Below are positions 46,847 through 58,883 of a DNA stretch of 64,000 nt, in pieces (positions within the stretch are counted from its first letter, which is position 1; each line of letters begins with the position of its first letter). A program made the position numbers and the translations under genes. Origin of the DNA: Dictyophora rubrovolvata (lineage: Eukaryota; Basidiomycota; Agaricomycetes; Phallales; Phallaceae). The notes under the pieces are model-generated. The model did no database searches, was not told where the DNA came from, and saw only the letters and a program-made list of their open reading frames with translations. The stretch lies in assembly GCA_029959195.1 (NCBI GenBank), contig CP114121.1, forward strand, positions 744,001 to 808,000. Direction: 5' to 3'.

Positions 46847-48002
46847 TTACCGGTTAGATTTCGCAACTCGCTCAAGCTCATCCTTTTTCTAGTAGTTCAA
46901 TTCCGTATTAGTATACACATGCATGATTTCCACCACCAATGCCCGAAAGCTCACCTTGATAGCATAAGAGTTGGATGAACCCTTAGCAGCATTGATTAAT
47001 TCATCGGCAAGGCATTCGGCCACAGACTTGACGTTACGGAAGGCGCTCTCGCGAGTCTGAGTAAACAAATCAGGGGTATAGTCAGTTTCCAGTTTCTTCC
47101 GACTCGAAGAGAATCAAGATATCGCCAGTCTAGTTGTTACGTAGACCGGCTATCCAAAAGCACAGCCAGATCAAAGGAGCGTCAGGGACTTACACCAATA
47201 GTAAGCAGAGCAATCGCTTGGTTGACTCTACGCAAGGGCGAGACATCGACTGCCTGACGTCTAACAGTACCTTGGGATCCAATACGGGTGCTATCTTCAC
47301 GCGGACCAGTGTTGATAATGGCATCTACGAGAACCTAGATAATCAGAGTTAGCACGCCCATCCACTCAATATAAAGGCGAACAAGAAGGCGAATCCACGT
47401 GCGTCATACGGGTGGACCACGTGAAGACAGAGCGAGGCACACAAGTAATATCCCAGACAAATTCAAATTGCATACCTGAATAGGATTTTGATCGGTGAGG
47501 AGATGGATGATTTCGAAGGCGTGGGCGACAATACGGAGAGCCAATAGTTTTTTACCGTTGTTACGACCTTTCATCATTAAGCTAGAAAATGGAGTGTTAA
47601 GAGAAAAAGACACAACATATATCCAATTGATACGAACCTGTCGACTAAACGTTCGACAATTGGCATTTGTGCCTTCTTGAATTGTTTTTTTGCGTAGCGA
47701 CCAGCGGTGTGAGCGACCCAAACAGGGTGTCGTACTTGGATATAATCAAGTAAAGAGACATCCTTAACCGCTTCCGCACTATGATAGTACACAGAATAGT
47801 CAGCGCAAGTGTATTATGCAAAAGTAATGGCGTCCGTCAGCAATTCAGACATCGAAAGCCGGGCTCAAAAGGTTTGCGGAAAAACTCACGCTAATGTATC
47901 CCATTTACCAAACAATTTGACGGGTTTTATCATGGCGTCCCCTTCACCAATCCTTGCGACATTAAGAGGCAAGGTTTTGCCAGTAAAAGATGATCCTTCC
48001 AT
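46847..48002 (-). CDS. RPS5: 40S ribosomal protein S5 (uS7)
   Basis: Small-subunit ribosomal protein that binds the 3' major domain of 18S rRNA near the E site. Reading from ATG 48000-48002: [158 protein letters not shown] and [13 protein letters not shown] with stop 46847-46849. About 213 residues over six or seven exons, as expected for uS7. The last coding exon is only about 40 bases. The intron at roughly 47341-47476 is longer (about 135 nt) than the usual 50-60 nt. Highly conserved, so the call is secure; expect strong constitutive expression. Confidence 0.95.
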
Positions 48003-50390
48003 CGTTTAAAGTCTGACTATGATTTTGTCTGAACCGGACACGTGTGCACTTTAAGGAAAAGAAAAAATCTGAAAATTGAAAAGTACAAAAAGTACTACGT
48101 TTGAAAGAAAGATAATAAAAATCTGAACGAGTATACGCACCGGAAAAATCGTTCGCTCTTGCTGGCGTTCTTGATAGTTGTCTAAGCGCGCAAGCGGACT
48201 TTCTTGGATAGAGTAACTGTACAGACGTTCCGGCAACACGGTCAGCGGGGTTTAAAATTGACACTTGTGGCTCATTTGGCAGTGTAACAGTCGTTTGTCG
48301 TCTCCATCAAGTGTTTTTGCCTTGTGTTTTCGGTTTTTATTACAAGAAGTAACCACCCAACGAACATTATCCTAGATTCAGGATGCGTTTACTCTGATGA
48401 AACATCATCCGAAATGTCCTCAACAACCAGCAACATTGCGCTGTATTTTTTTTTCGTGTTCTCATGATTGGTTGAGAAAGTGATTTCGCGAGAGTCATCC
48501 GTTATGCATATTAATCAAGCTCCTTCCAGACTTTCGTTTGGGAATCCTGGATTATCCTATGACTTATGAACCCTCCCCCATTGTTAACACACTCAAGACA
48601 AAGGTGAAAAGCTCCCTGGAATTAAGCATAGACTCGTCCCTATCACAAATACAAATTGATTGATAAAGATATTACAACGAAACCATTATCGAAGCTCGTC
48701 ACGATGGAAAATCATCTAGGGCCCCACCTGTCTACGCACTCCTGAGTCCTGGAGGTTCTGAACTCGCAAGATGGGATTGATTGAATTTAGATTCCTTGAA
48801 AAGATGACTGTTTCAGAATAATAGAACGAACTTCCTTGTGAGGCATACCGGCTAAATGAATATGCGGTAATGAAAACGGAGTCGTCGGAGCGATTAGAGC
48901 ATGTGCCAATGAGCTAATTTAGAGGAAGGTGCTACGTCGTTTCGCCTGGCTAAAAATGGACAACAATACGTAAACCGTCCCTTTCCGGAATACACGCCTC
49001 TGCAAATTGAAGTATAACTGCCTTATTTTGTGCAACCAGGCACAGTTTTGAATTATCCTCAGATCACGCTGGGATTCCCTCGACAAGTTCTAAGGGTCAA
49101 AAAATATCTAAGTCTCACAACACGATCCGTCTACATGAATGTTTCGAGATCTGACTTTTACAAAGGGTTCTAAGCCGATTCATTAAATCCTTAATCAGAC
49201 TTCCCCTTTGTCGCTGAGATATCGGAAGTATCAAACTAAATGATTAATACATCGGCTTCGTATATGGCTTGAATTTTGCTTCGAGAAACATAATAACATA
49301 CTAACACCACGGGTGGTTTCATGACGAAATACTTGGCTTGCGGGATGAAATCCGTAATTACAACGCCAGTTTCTAGGAGTTTTAGATCGCGATTCAACAA
49401 TCAACAGCTTGATATTGAATGTATGTGTTTAGTATAATCAAGGTGGAGGAAACTCAATATTTCAATGACGTCAATCTCCTTTTTTTTGCTTTCATTCAAA
49501 TTTTGCCAATTTTCTTATTATGGTGTTCTGTTTTACATGGCGAAGGTCTGAATTCCAATGATTAGCCTCTCAACTGAACGTTTCATAACTTTTGTTTTAT
49601 AAATGAAACATCCGAAGTTCCTACAGCTTCTATCATTAATCTAATATTAGATGAAGTATGTACCTCTAAGTATCAAGGGCCCGATGGGCTTGAGGAACGA
49701 ACCATGGCTCCGTCAAATGGAGGGATTATGGTGTATGTCTCCTTTCTCTCCTGATATTGACGGTTTCAATTGGATATAATCAGAACGGTGCACGCATGTT
49801 CCGATCCAATATTAGAGTGAGCTCCGGATCCCCCCTAATTTAGATTCCTAGAGGGGAGTTCCGAGTAATCAGAGTAAGATATTTGCTCGTTACTTGTTCT
49901 TCCTCTCACTTCCGGATTGCGGAGTAGTCACCTATGGTGGTGATGAGGTGTAGCAACGTGACTTTACTGAAAGCCGGCACTTCAAACGGGATATTTAGTA
50001 GACAAGATACCCAAAATAATCATTTCCGCACTTTTGAGGCAACAAGCTACTCAAATAGTTTAATGACGGTTTTTCTGTTATAATGAATTTAGCAAATGTT
50101 ATGCCGGCCGCCTGAATGTTTGCTTACAAGTGATATTTATATCCAAACACTTGGAGAGTTGGGCCGGGTGGATCTAAAAACAAAAAATACCAGGTCATTT
50201 TTTTCAAATATACAACGAGCTGACTCCTAGTTTCAGAATTTCTCGTCAATATTGCGGCATCGGCTTCCTCACTTGGCTCGCGGCATCGTGCTCGCAACGA
50301 GAAGCATGTGATTCTGCTCAAACACTTCGAAACCGATATAGCGTCATCACCGGCAAACGTTTCCAAATTCACGACGCGGACGCCGTATCG
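48003..50390. other. Intergenic 2.4 kb
   Basis: The first part is the RPS5 promoter and leader (pyrimidine-rich minus strand near 48040-48160). The remainder shows no gene, no recognised repeat and no RNA gene. Confidence 0.45.
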
Positions 50391-51666
50391 ATGGCGATAA
50401 ATTGGTCGAAAATATCCTTATTTGAAGCTACCCCCGAGCAGGTAAGTTGTCTAATGCACATACTTCACAACAGATTAGGTTTGTTGAGATGCGAGAATAA
50501 AGATCGGAGAGTCCAGAAAACGGAATCACCTTTCATGGGGTCGTGGACTAGCGTTGGAAGGTTACCTGAAGAGAAAGGAAATAGTGGATGTCGGTGAACA
50601 TGCTACAGAGGGGAAACTTAAAACATGGGTTTTGGCACCTGTAAATAACCATCAGACATTGAATTTTTTCTGCGCGTGCGAAACGTAAGAAAGCCAAACA
50701 AAATATCAAGTTCTTGACGGTCAGTACTAATACTCGTGTCAATTTACGGTTACTTTCAGGTTTCAAAGACAAGCATTGGTATATACGCCGACGTCAAATG
50801 GTTGTCAAAGAGCAATAGCCTATGGAACCGCTGCGGTCTTTTGCCATAAAGAGCATCGCAACAAAGGTTACGCAAGTCATATGATGCGTTTGTTGCACTA
50901 CATCCTTGCACCCGCAAACTCGTTAGGAACGTTCCCAGAGGAATGGGGCTCGCCTCCACTTCAGCCAACCGGATTAGGGAACGCAAGCTTCTCGGCACTT
51001 TGGAGTGCTGTAGGGTCGAGTTTCTATGAAAACTTGGGGCCGGATACTTCTCGTTTAGGTTGGAAAGCCAAAGGGCACATCGACACTCTATGGCAGTATA
51101 CGGAGATGGAGGAAGATCTCAGTCGTGTCCAGTGGCTATCCGAAGACGATTGCGCGCGATTATGGGAAGACGACGCGTCGTGCGTGGGGGAACGATTCGC
51201 AAGAATGAACAAGGAGAATCCACACCAAACAAGTTGTTTATTCTTGCCAAATAATGGGCTGGCCGCGTTCCAAGTCAGACGCGTAAAACTATTTCTTCCG
51301 GGGTCGCCGCACCTTTCAGTGCCGATGAAATGGGGGGTAAAACTTCTTGACGATGTCGGCTCCCCAGAAGCATATGCGACATGGATTACTGACGTAAACT
51401 ATATTGGCTACACCGACGCGCCTTTGATGATTACGCGCATGAGAGCCGATGAAAAGACTTTTCCTATCATTTTGGCAGCGGCGATGAAAGCAGCAAAGGA
51501 AAATGGTTGCAAAGTTGTGGGAATATGGAGCCTTGAAAGTGGTCTTCGAGAAGTAGCAAAACGTCTAGGCGGTGAAGAGGTTCAGGATGTGGAATTTGTA
51601 ACTTCTGTGGCTTGGTATGGTCCTGAAAACGTCAGCGACGTAAAGATCCTTTTCAATGAAAGGTAA
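50391..51666 (+). CDS. GNAT acetyltransferase, LYC1-like
   Basis: Related to yeast LYC1, lysine N6-acetyltransferase of the lysine degradation pathway, which uses acetyl-CoA. Traced parts: SLFEATPEQ (start at 50391), then WGRGLALEGYLKRKEIVDV, GKLKTWVLAPVNNHQTLNFF and CACET. After a 5' splice at 50687 come FQRQALVYTPTSNGCQRAI and the acetyl-CoA motif AVFCHKEHRNKGYASHMM. The LYC1 C-terminal domain follows: LWSAVGSSFYENLGPD, LSEDDCARLWEDD, VGIWSLESGLREVAKRLGG and SVAWYGPENVSDVKILFNER, with stop 51664-51666. The junction after TPEQ is unclear: the only good acceptors leave an in-frame stop or shift, so the N-terminal exon pair (50391-50560) may be wrong or slightly damaged. The C-terminal 296 residues are one uninterrupted exon. 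A deleted copy lies at 53739-53950. Confidence 0.75.
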
Positions 51667-52389
51667 GACGCGTAAAACTGTTTTCCTTTTTTTTTTCTGA
51701 TGGCATGGTCGTATTCCAAAAGGTATTGTTATTGCTAAACAAATGAAAAGTAACCTGTGTATGGCGACTCTTACTATAAAACGAAAAAGTAAGCAAGACC
51801 CATCAGCTCGTGCTATCGCACGAGAATTGCATGCCAGACCTACCTAAAGCGAGAGAATTTTAAATCGAGCAGAGGTTAGAGAATAGGGTACCCAGGAAGT
51901 TCACCCCCAGACCCTCCAGAGCTTTAGCCTCCAAGTCATGACAGCTTTATTGTCTGAGCCAAGGTTGCTCAGCTCTTCCCGCCCTTGATCCTTTCCTGCC
52001 CATATCTTTGACTCCGCAAGCGGGTCGGTCGGAGCCACCAATTGACGAATAGTTTTTCTGTAAAAGTAGTTAACAAGCCTTTTTGAAACAAACATGGGCG
52101 AGTTATCATGTACTCTTAGCTTCGTTGTAACAGACACTGGGCATTTGATCGCCGGTCTTCTCTCCAATCTTCAAGATCATCCTAGACCCCTAATACACAA
52201 TTGCTTTCTCTCCAGCTCCCCAACATCGATGCAGTATGCTCATGTATTGTGGCCTGACGGAAGGCGGGGCGGATGTAGAGAGGACTGCGAGGTGTGGGCG
52301 CTTGCTGATCCCGCTTACCAAGCTGGTATAAGTAACGCGATGTCACGTTTCGTACTAATTGCGTTTGCGCAACTGACACTATTACCATC
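51667..52389. other. Intergenic upstream of HNH gene
   Basis: Contains the 3' flank of the acetyltransferase gene (51667-51800 is shared with the pseudogene near 53890) and the HNH gene promoter. Positions 52325-52390 are duplicated at 56196-56260. The frame at 52094-52618 overlaps the HNH gene out of register and is a shadow. Confidence 0.5.
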
Positions 52390-53372
52390 ATGTCCCTCCC
52401 GACATTCCAACTCCCTCTTTCAACAAATGGCCCGCCAGCTGGGTATGGTTGGGAAGCACGCTCAGAGTCGAATTTGTCCTCGAGCACCGCATTCCAGACG
52501 GGGATCGATGACCGTGACGTGTTTCTCGGACAACCTCGCTGTATCATCTGTGGGATGCGGTCAACCTTGGCACTTGAACATTGTCATATTGTGGCGGTGG
52601 CAGAACCAAAAACAGTAAGTTCAATAGAATGTCAGTCTCTTAGACTAATAACGCATAGTGGTCAGAGCTCAAAGAGTACAACTGGATCCCACAACAGGCG
52701 AAAGCCCATCCACGGCACGACGCACGCAATGGTATCCTCTTGTGTTCCAACCATCACCTTCTCTTTGATGCATATCAATTCTTCATTCATTTCTCCCCAG
52801 ATGTAAGTATACTTTTATTTCCCTATAAGCAATGTATTCACAATAGCCAGAACCGCAAATTCATACTTGTGAATTACTCCGGAGACCCTGAGCTGGAGCA
52901 ACACCACGGCAAGGCTGTTGCTTTGGATATTAATGACCGTCACGCCCCATTTCCTTCTCTATTTATTGTTCATGAAATGCGCGTTCGTGGGTTTCACCCT
53001 TTCAAACCTACCTCGCCACCCATGTTTGCCGGTAACGCACCATGGCAAGACTGGATTTCCTCGAGTGGTGTATTTGATAATAGGTCTAATTCTTTCTTTC
53101 GCCACGGTCAGCCACCCGCAAACGATGGGGCTGGGGGCTCTGGCCGGGGACAGCCTGTTCTGTCTTCGTCCCAACCTATGACAAACACAGGAGGTGGATC
53201 GTTCAGCAGCAGGACGGCGGAACTGAACGACGACGTCATTGCTAGTATCCTCGCTGCCACCCGCGCTATGCCATCTTGGAAGGCCTGCGAGATAGAGGGT
53301 ACGAGTTGGGCTGGAACAGCCGAAGAAAATATCTCAAAATACGTTTCATTGACTGGGTCGTCAGGGACCTGA
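52390..53372 (+). CDS. HNH_2-type nuclease-domain protein
   Basis: Mushroom-expanded family with an HNH endonuclease-like zinc/metal domain; biological role unknown. Start ATG 52390-52392 (MSLPTFQLPLSTNGPPAGYG). Exon 1 runs to 52614 and encodes RDVFLGQPRCIICGMRSTL and EHCHIVA (first His cluster). After a 45-nt intron exon 2 encodes WSELKEYNWIPQQAKAHPRH and NGILLCSNHHLLFDAYQFF (Asn-His-His core). After another short intron, ending near 52850, come NRKFILVNYSGDPELEQHHG and KAVALDINDRHAPFPSLFIV. The tail is Ser/Gly-rich, with stop 53370-53372. The CxxC, HCH and NHH positions match a complete HNH motif. No DNA-binding partner domain seen. Its promoter and first codons were copied to 56196-56290. 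Confidence 0.82.
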
Positions 53373-53738
53373 ATCCTCTCCCAACTCTCTTCATTCGTGC
53401 ACTGCAGTTCAGTCGATACTTTCCGTTCCTTCTTCTTTTTCTGAGTTTTTCTGAGTTTTTATGTGTGCAAACCTGTGGCTTCCAATACTAGACCGTAATG
53501 TAAGTTTGACTCTGTATTATAGATTTTTTTTGCACTTTGTAAATGCTAGACACTATCCACAAATTGAGTCATCGCACAATAAGTGCCAGATCAGTCAAGC
53601 TAGTCAAGGCCCAAATCTGACCAAGGCTGAAGCCCTGATGGCAGCTGACAAGACTCGGAGACTGACAGAATGAGTGAAGGTCCTCGGATTTATGTTTGGT
53701 GCAGCCGCTGCATGAGGAAAAATCACAGAAAGGCTTCA

Positions 53739-53950
53739 TTGAGGTGCGGGAATAAAGATCGGAGAGTCCAGAAAACAATCATTACTTTCCATGGAGTCAT
53801 AGACTAGAGTTGGAAGGTTACCTGATAAGAAAGAAAATTTTGGTATAATCCTGAGAACGTCAGCGACCTAAAGATTTTTTTCAATGAAAGACGCGTAAAA
53901 GGTATTGCTATCTAAACAAATGAAATGATATCCGGGCAAGTAAGCAAGGC
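53739..53950 (+). pseudogene. Internally deleted copy of the LYC1-like acetyltransferase
   Basis: Positions 53739-53837 match 50483-50582 (shared gaataaagatcggagagtcc, ttggaaggttacctga). They pass directly into 53838-53950, which matches the last codons and 3' flank of the gene at about 51610-51795 (tggtataatcctgagaacgt, ttcaatgaaag, acgcgtaaaa, attgctatctaaacaaatga). About 1 kb of the coding centre is missing. The fragment has no open frame and cannot make the enzyme. Confidence 0.88.
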
Positions 53951-54257
53951 TCCTCAATACTTCACTTCTACCATTGTATGTCGACTGAAAGCGGGATAAT
54001 CTTGAACCGAGCTCGCTCCTCTATCGCGGCTTGAAAGTATAAGTGTGAGTTACGAATCTGCAGAGAAGAGTCAGCCACAATGAAGGGAGCAATGAATAAA
54101 GACGATTGGGACAATGACAAAATTCTTACGTAACGATGGCCCGCCAAATGCCGAACTTGTCTCTCGACTTCAGCCCGAACATTTGGCTCCGTAATCGTTC
54201 CCCCGAATATGATGCCATGCAAGACGTGCACATCATTCTTTACTTTCTTGACTTCCC

Positions 54258-55631
54258 ATGGAGATCGCATGGACCCTGGGAGCGTACGAAATTGGTGTTT
54301 TATTTAGCACCTTACTTTTCGGTTTCATTGTTTCGCAAGCGTTCAGGTATACGCAAGAACCGTACGGCGATCCTATCTGGCTCAAGATTCTGGCACGTCC
54401 TTTTTATTGTTTTTTTTTCATGAAAAAAACGCTCATCTCTGTGCTCCTTAGGTTTTAACAGCATGGTTAGTCGACTCGATTTCACTTTTTCTTCTCATGA
54501 TTGACATAGTTTTGTTTGATTATAGTATTTTTGACACTACTCATACTGTCGCGATATGGTCTCTTTTATACTTTTGGTCCGTCAACAACTTCTCGTATCC
54601 GGACGGTCTACTTCGAATCCATTGGATGTTCATACTGAGCTTCGCAGTCTCTCCGCTTATGGCAGCAGTCGTTCAAGTGAGCTTTTGAAATCATAAAACT
54701 CCCCAAAAATAATTTTATTCGAACTTTATCCCAAAAACAGTCATTTTACGCGTATCGAATGTTTATTCTTCTCTTAAGACCGTATTTACCCATTCTCATC
54801 TGGCTCGGAGCCGCCACCCGGGTAGGATTCGGTATCTACAGAATTATACCATTTTCCATGTCCAAAACCATTCCCCAGTTGGTTCAACATCATGGTTGGC
54901 TATTACAGACGGCTCTGGCGATCAATGTCGGTCTAGACATTTTGAATACCGTTGGACTGCTGTATTGTCTACTCAGAAATAGGCCCACTTTAGTAAAGTA
55001 TGGTGAAAGAGCGATGCATTGGCCTTTTCCTCTACGCCGGCCATTCTTATTTATTTTACTAGGTCGCGAAAGATGGTTGACATGCTGTCGAGATATACCG
55101 TCGGTGAGTAACCTGTCAAGATGATGATCTCCTTTGAAGCTTTTTTCAGAAATTGGCTTAAGCACCTCGTACGTCATTATAGTACGCCGCTTAAACGGTC
55201 CTTTTTTTCTGATATAAATACAGCTTATTCGCTGTTGTTACGTTGGTTGTTGTCCATTATAGTAAGTCATCATTCAAATTGAGTGTCAGTTATTAATGTA
55301 CTCATAGGGGCCCACGAAAATTGTACGAGAATTGCGTTTATTCTGAATTCGGATTCACGAACTTCTCAGTTATTTTCCTCGGACTCTATGCTATATATCC
55401 CAAATGTAAATTTCAACTACGTTTTCGCGACACAAAGTCACAACTAACCTCTCATACACCCCTTCAGTATATACGAATTCCCTCTTCGCATCGTAAGAAA
55501 CACCCGTCTCCGACTTACTATTAACAACCATCTTTTTCAGCCTTAATTCTCGCGCGCGATTACGACAAATATCGTCGGATACAGATACCAACATTGAAAT
55601 TTCGAGTCATCGAAATATAAGCCTACGTTGA
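54258..55631 (+). CDS. DUF6534-type multipass membrane protein B
   Basis: Same family as 32323-33762. From ATG 54258-54260: TLGAYEIGVLFSTLLFGFIV, YGDPIWLKIL, TTHTVAIWSLLYFWSVNN, HWMFILSFAVSPLMAAVVQ, SFYAYRMFILLLRPYLPILI, LAINVGLDILNTVGLLYCLL, KMVDMLSRYTVEIGLSTS, LFAVVTLVVVHY, FTNFSVIFLGLYAIYPK, YTNSLFAS and LNSRARLRQISSDTDTNIEI with stop 55629-55631. The hallmark positions (LG.YEIG at the first helix, TV.EIG.STS, NSL.ASLN.R at the end) all appear, joined by introns of 50-90 nt. One or two small exons around 54990-55110 and 55190-55320 were placed only approximately. Probably seven helices with a short cytosolic tail. Confidence 0.75.
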
Positions 55632-56195
55632 TTCTAAAACTCCAAGAAAAATTAGGAGTTGCATATTTCCTTCCTTTTTTTTCGTTTTTAGAACTATTTC
55701 GACGCTGTTAAAATAGTACGTCCCCCTGAACCGCTGTCGGAAACGCAGACTCCCTTACATGCCTCAGGCGGAGTTGACTAACACAGCTCCCGCGTCGTCT
55801 GCTTCAAATTCAAATGGTGTCGGGGTAACATCAGACTCGAAGCAGCCGGCCCACATTGGGCCCATAGCAACAGAAGCCTTCAAAGAAAAGCGGCGCAACA
55901 CCGACAAAGAAGCGTGCAGCGTCAGCTTCGATGCCAAACCCTGCGCCCTCAACGCCTTCGTCTTCCTTTACATATATCCAACTTGACGAGAATCGAGATC
56001 ATGTTGACGATCAGACTTAGACGAAGAAGCTTGCTTTTGGCAATGTCACTCTGTTTTTTGTTTTCTGGCCTCTCATTATTGACTTATGTAATAATCTTTC
56101 CTCCATACGTGTGGAAAAATCCTTTACATACAATGATAGGCATGCAAATAATAGAAATTCCCAAGAAATTCTAGAGGCGCCATCAATTCGCATCC
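55632..56195. other. Intergenic upstream of duplicated HNH promoter
   Basis: A plus-strand frame of 75 residues at 55759 (MPQAELTNTAPASSASNSNG) and a minus-strand frame overlap here. Neither is a recognised family. No firm gene. Confidence 0.4.
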
Positions 56196-56290
56196 ATAAC
56201 GCGATATCACGTTTCGTACTAATTGCATTTGCGTAACCGCTCCCACTTACTATTACTATCATGTCCCTCCCTACATTCCAACTCCCTCTT
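56196..56290 (+). repeat. Duplicated promoter and first codons of the HNH gene
   Basis: The sequence taacgcgatatcacgtttcg onward matches 52333-52430 at roughly 90 percent. It includes the start codon (56261) and the codons for MSLPTFQLPL, then diverges to GGLSLSADAHIRLAAILVLL and a stop at about 56354. It lies about 75 bases before the start of the pseudokinase-kinase gene. Confidence 0.85.
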
Positions 56291-56366
56291 GGAGGCTTGA
56301 GCTTGAGCGCCGACGCCCATATACGACTGGCAGCGATATTGGTGCTACTCGGTTGAGCTCACAACT

Positions 56367-58703
56367 ATGGCCGAAGGCTTTCTAGGTAAGTTCTAAGTTG
56401 GTAATAAGGGAACGTATCGTTAAAAAAACAACATTCAAGATTTCGGAATGAGAGACACGTTTTCAAAACCGCCCCCGATTATACCGGCACACCTAGTCAA
56501 AGCGTTCCCTATCTTTCGCAATATACATACCTGATCCATCGTCTGAAGTTAGCATTTTGGGAGACATTCCTGTGGCTTATGGTGCCATTTCGTATATATG
56601 GCTGGGGAAACTATCGAATGGGCAGCAGGTCGCAGTCAAGCGCATGAATTTTACGGGGATAGATAAGGTTACTACATTTAATTTCAGCAAACAGCCATGT
56701 GGATATCGAGTTGTTAGCTGATGTCTCTATAGATCTTTTTTAAAGAACTAGTTGTCTGGTTGCGTGCAATGTCCCACAAGCATGTACTTCCGTTGCTAGG
56801 CATTGCTCGTCTGCATGGTTCTGTGGCTTTTATCTCCCCGTATATGCCAGGTCGAAGTCTTAATGGTCCCGGTCAACTTTCGGCATGTTCCATACCAGAC
56901 AGAATCCGTATTCTTACAGAAGTAGCGAGCGCTCTTGCCTTTTTACACCGAAATAATATATTCTATGGGTATCTTACAATGGTGAGGCTTCTTTTCCTTT
57001 TTGAGTAGATTTATACTCCACCGACGATTTTCCTCCTTCCGCGCAGTCTACAATTGTTCTTGATCAAACCAAAAAGGCATATCTGTCTAGTTTTCTCTTC
57101 TCTCAAACCGACTGGGCTGAACTCGCCAAAGTTGATCCGACACTTTATCCAGATAAAGCATGCACTGTCTATCCATCTGATGGCAAGGCTATTACATGGC
57201 AACACGATGTACTCGCTTTTGGCATACTCCTGGTGCTGGTGTGGAAAAAAGTCTCATTAAATTTGAGGGGTATTTTAATAACACACCATTACAGGTTTTG
57301 TCAAAGACAGATCCTTTTTCAAGATCACAGCATGCTCATCTAATCAGGCGGCTTCTTGCTCAAAAAAACTTCAAGGAGACACTAGGATCCCCTGAGATAC
57401 CGGAAGGGATTTGGGATGTGGCTCAAGCTTGTTGTGAAGATGCTCCTGATGGCAAAGTGCCTATGGAACAAGTTTACATTCAGATGTCGAGAATCATTGG
57501 AACAATCGAACGTTCCACGGATACTGAGATTGTTTCCCATCCAGCTTCAAAACCTATCAAAAATATTAGTCCCGAAATCAAGAGATTTAGCAAATATCCC
57601 ATTGCGGGAGGAGGCTATTGCGATTTGTATTTGGGCGAGAGATTAAGAGGAGAGAAAGTTGCTCTAAAATTGGTACGATTGTTTGGTCCGTCGGAGAAAG
57701 ACAAAAATGCAGCAAGAAGGGTGAGGGTCAAGTAACTTCTCGGGAACTGACATTAATAATTTACGAAAATCACCCACTTTTCATTTAACAATTCAGCGTT
57801 TTTTGAGTGAAGTGCAGATTTGGGGAAATTTACATCATCCTAGGATTTTGGAGTTCTGTGGCATATGTGAACTTGAATATGGAACGCTGTCTGTGTACAT
57901 GGTATGCTGTCGCTCGAGTTAGCCTGCTTTTCATTTTATTATTTTTTCAGGTTTCACCTTTCTTACAAAACGGAAACATTATGCAATATCTTAATGAGAT
58001 TAATTCCAATGCCAACCGACGTAAACTAGTGAGTTTGGTCTAGGAGTTATCCTTGAGAATACACTTTCCTTACATTACGCAGCTGGTGGAAACAGCAGAA
58101 GGGCTTGTATACCTGCACAACCGAGATCCCCCGGTTATACATGGCGACCTGAAAGGGTAGCAAGAAATATTACTCATGAATTAAACCTGTCTGACGAGTA
58201 TCCAAGAGCGAATATTCTTATATCGGATTCTGGGACTGCTGTTTTGGCCGACTTCGGTCTATCGAGGATAAGTCACGAAATGACATCTTCAGTTCTGCAC
58301 GGTGCCGGATCTCCTCGATGGATGGCACCAGAACTTATGACAGCGGACGATACGGCTGTTGGGCCATTAAGAACCGTTCAAAGCGATGTTTATGGCTACG
58401 GTCATATTATCTTGGAGGTCAGTAGCTTATTGTCCGTGAAGGATATTAAAGTAAAATTCTGTTTAGGTCTTGAGCAATGAAAAACCATTTTATAATATTC
58501 GGGACGATTTACGCGTACTGGTGGAGCTCATTCATGGGAGACGACCAGCTCGGCCAATTGGACCGATTGCAAACCAGTGGCTTGATGATATTAGCTGGGC
58601 GTATTGTCAACGATGCACCGATATCGACCCAGCTATGCGACCAAGCATGAATGATGTTTTAAGTCACCTTCATGAGATATATTTGATCTGTAAATTCATG
58701 TAA
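56367..58703 (+). CDS. Pseudokinase-kinase tandem protein (TKL-like)
   Basis: The N-terminal domain keeps DIPVAYGAISYIWLGKLSNG and QQVAVKRM (beta-3 Lys), ELVVWLRAMSHKHVLPLLGI and IRILTEVASALAFLHRNNIF. The catalytic loop is FYGYLTM with no HRD, and no DFG is found before AKVDPTLYP and WQHDVLAFGILLVL, so it is a pseudokinase. A helical linker follows (PFSRSQHAHLIRRLLAQ, GIWDVAQACCEDAPDGKVPM). The second domain has FSKYPIAGGGYCDLYLGERL, EKVALKLVRL, GNLHHPRILEFCGIC, VIHGDLKGANILIS (HGD in place of HRD, usual in this mushroom family), LADFGLSR, GSPRWMAPEL, DVYGYGHIILE and DPAMRPSMNDVLSHL. Stop 58701-58703. Many short introns; the acceptor after DLKG at 58203-58207 is set by the GANIL codons. The first exon (56367) and N-terminal 60 residues are uncertain. 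Confidence 0.78.
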
Positions 58704-58883
58704 CATAGTGGTTTGTAAATTGTTAATGGAATTGAATTGTAACACTTTCGATGTAAGCGCCCAAAGGTTCGAGCTGAGCTTAAACTTGAACTCTTGATTT
58801 CTTCTTTTTCTTCCATCTCCCCCCTGTATCCCAAAAAACTTTTCTTCTAGTATTTCAAAGTCTTTTTTTCTGCATTCTACAAA

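Noticed and set aside
52094-52618. 174-residue plus-strand gene
   Set aside because: Overlaps the true HNH exon out of frame; the other frame carries the CxxC and HCH motifs.
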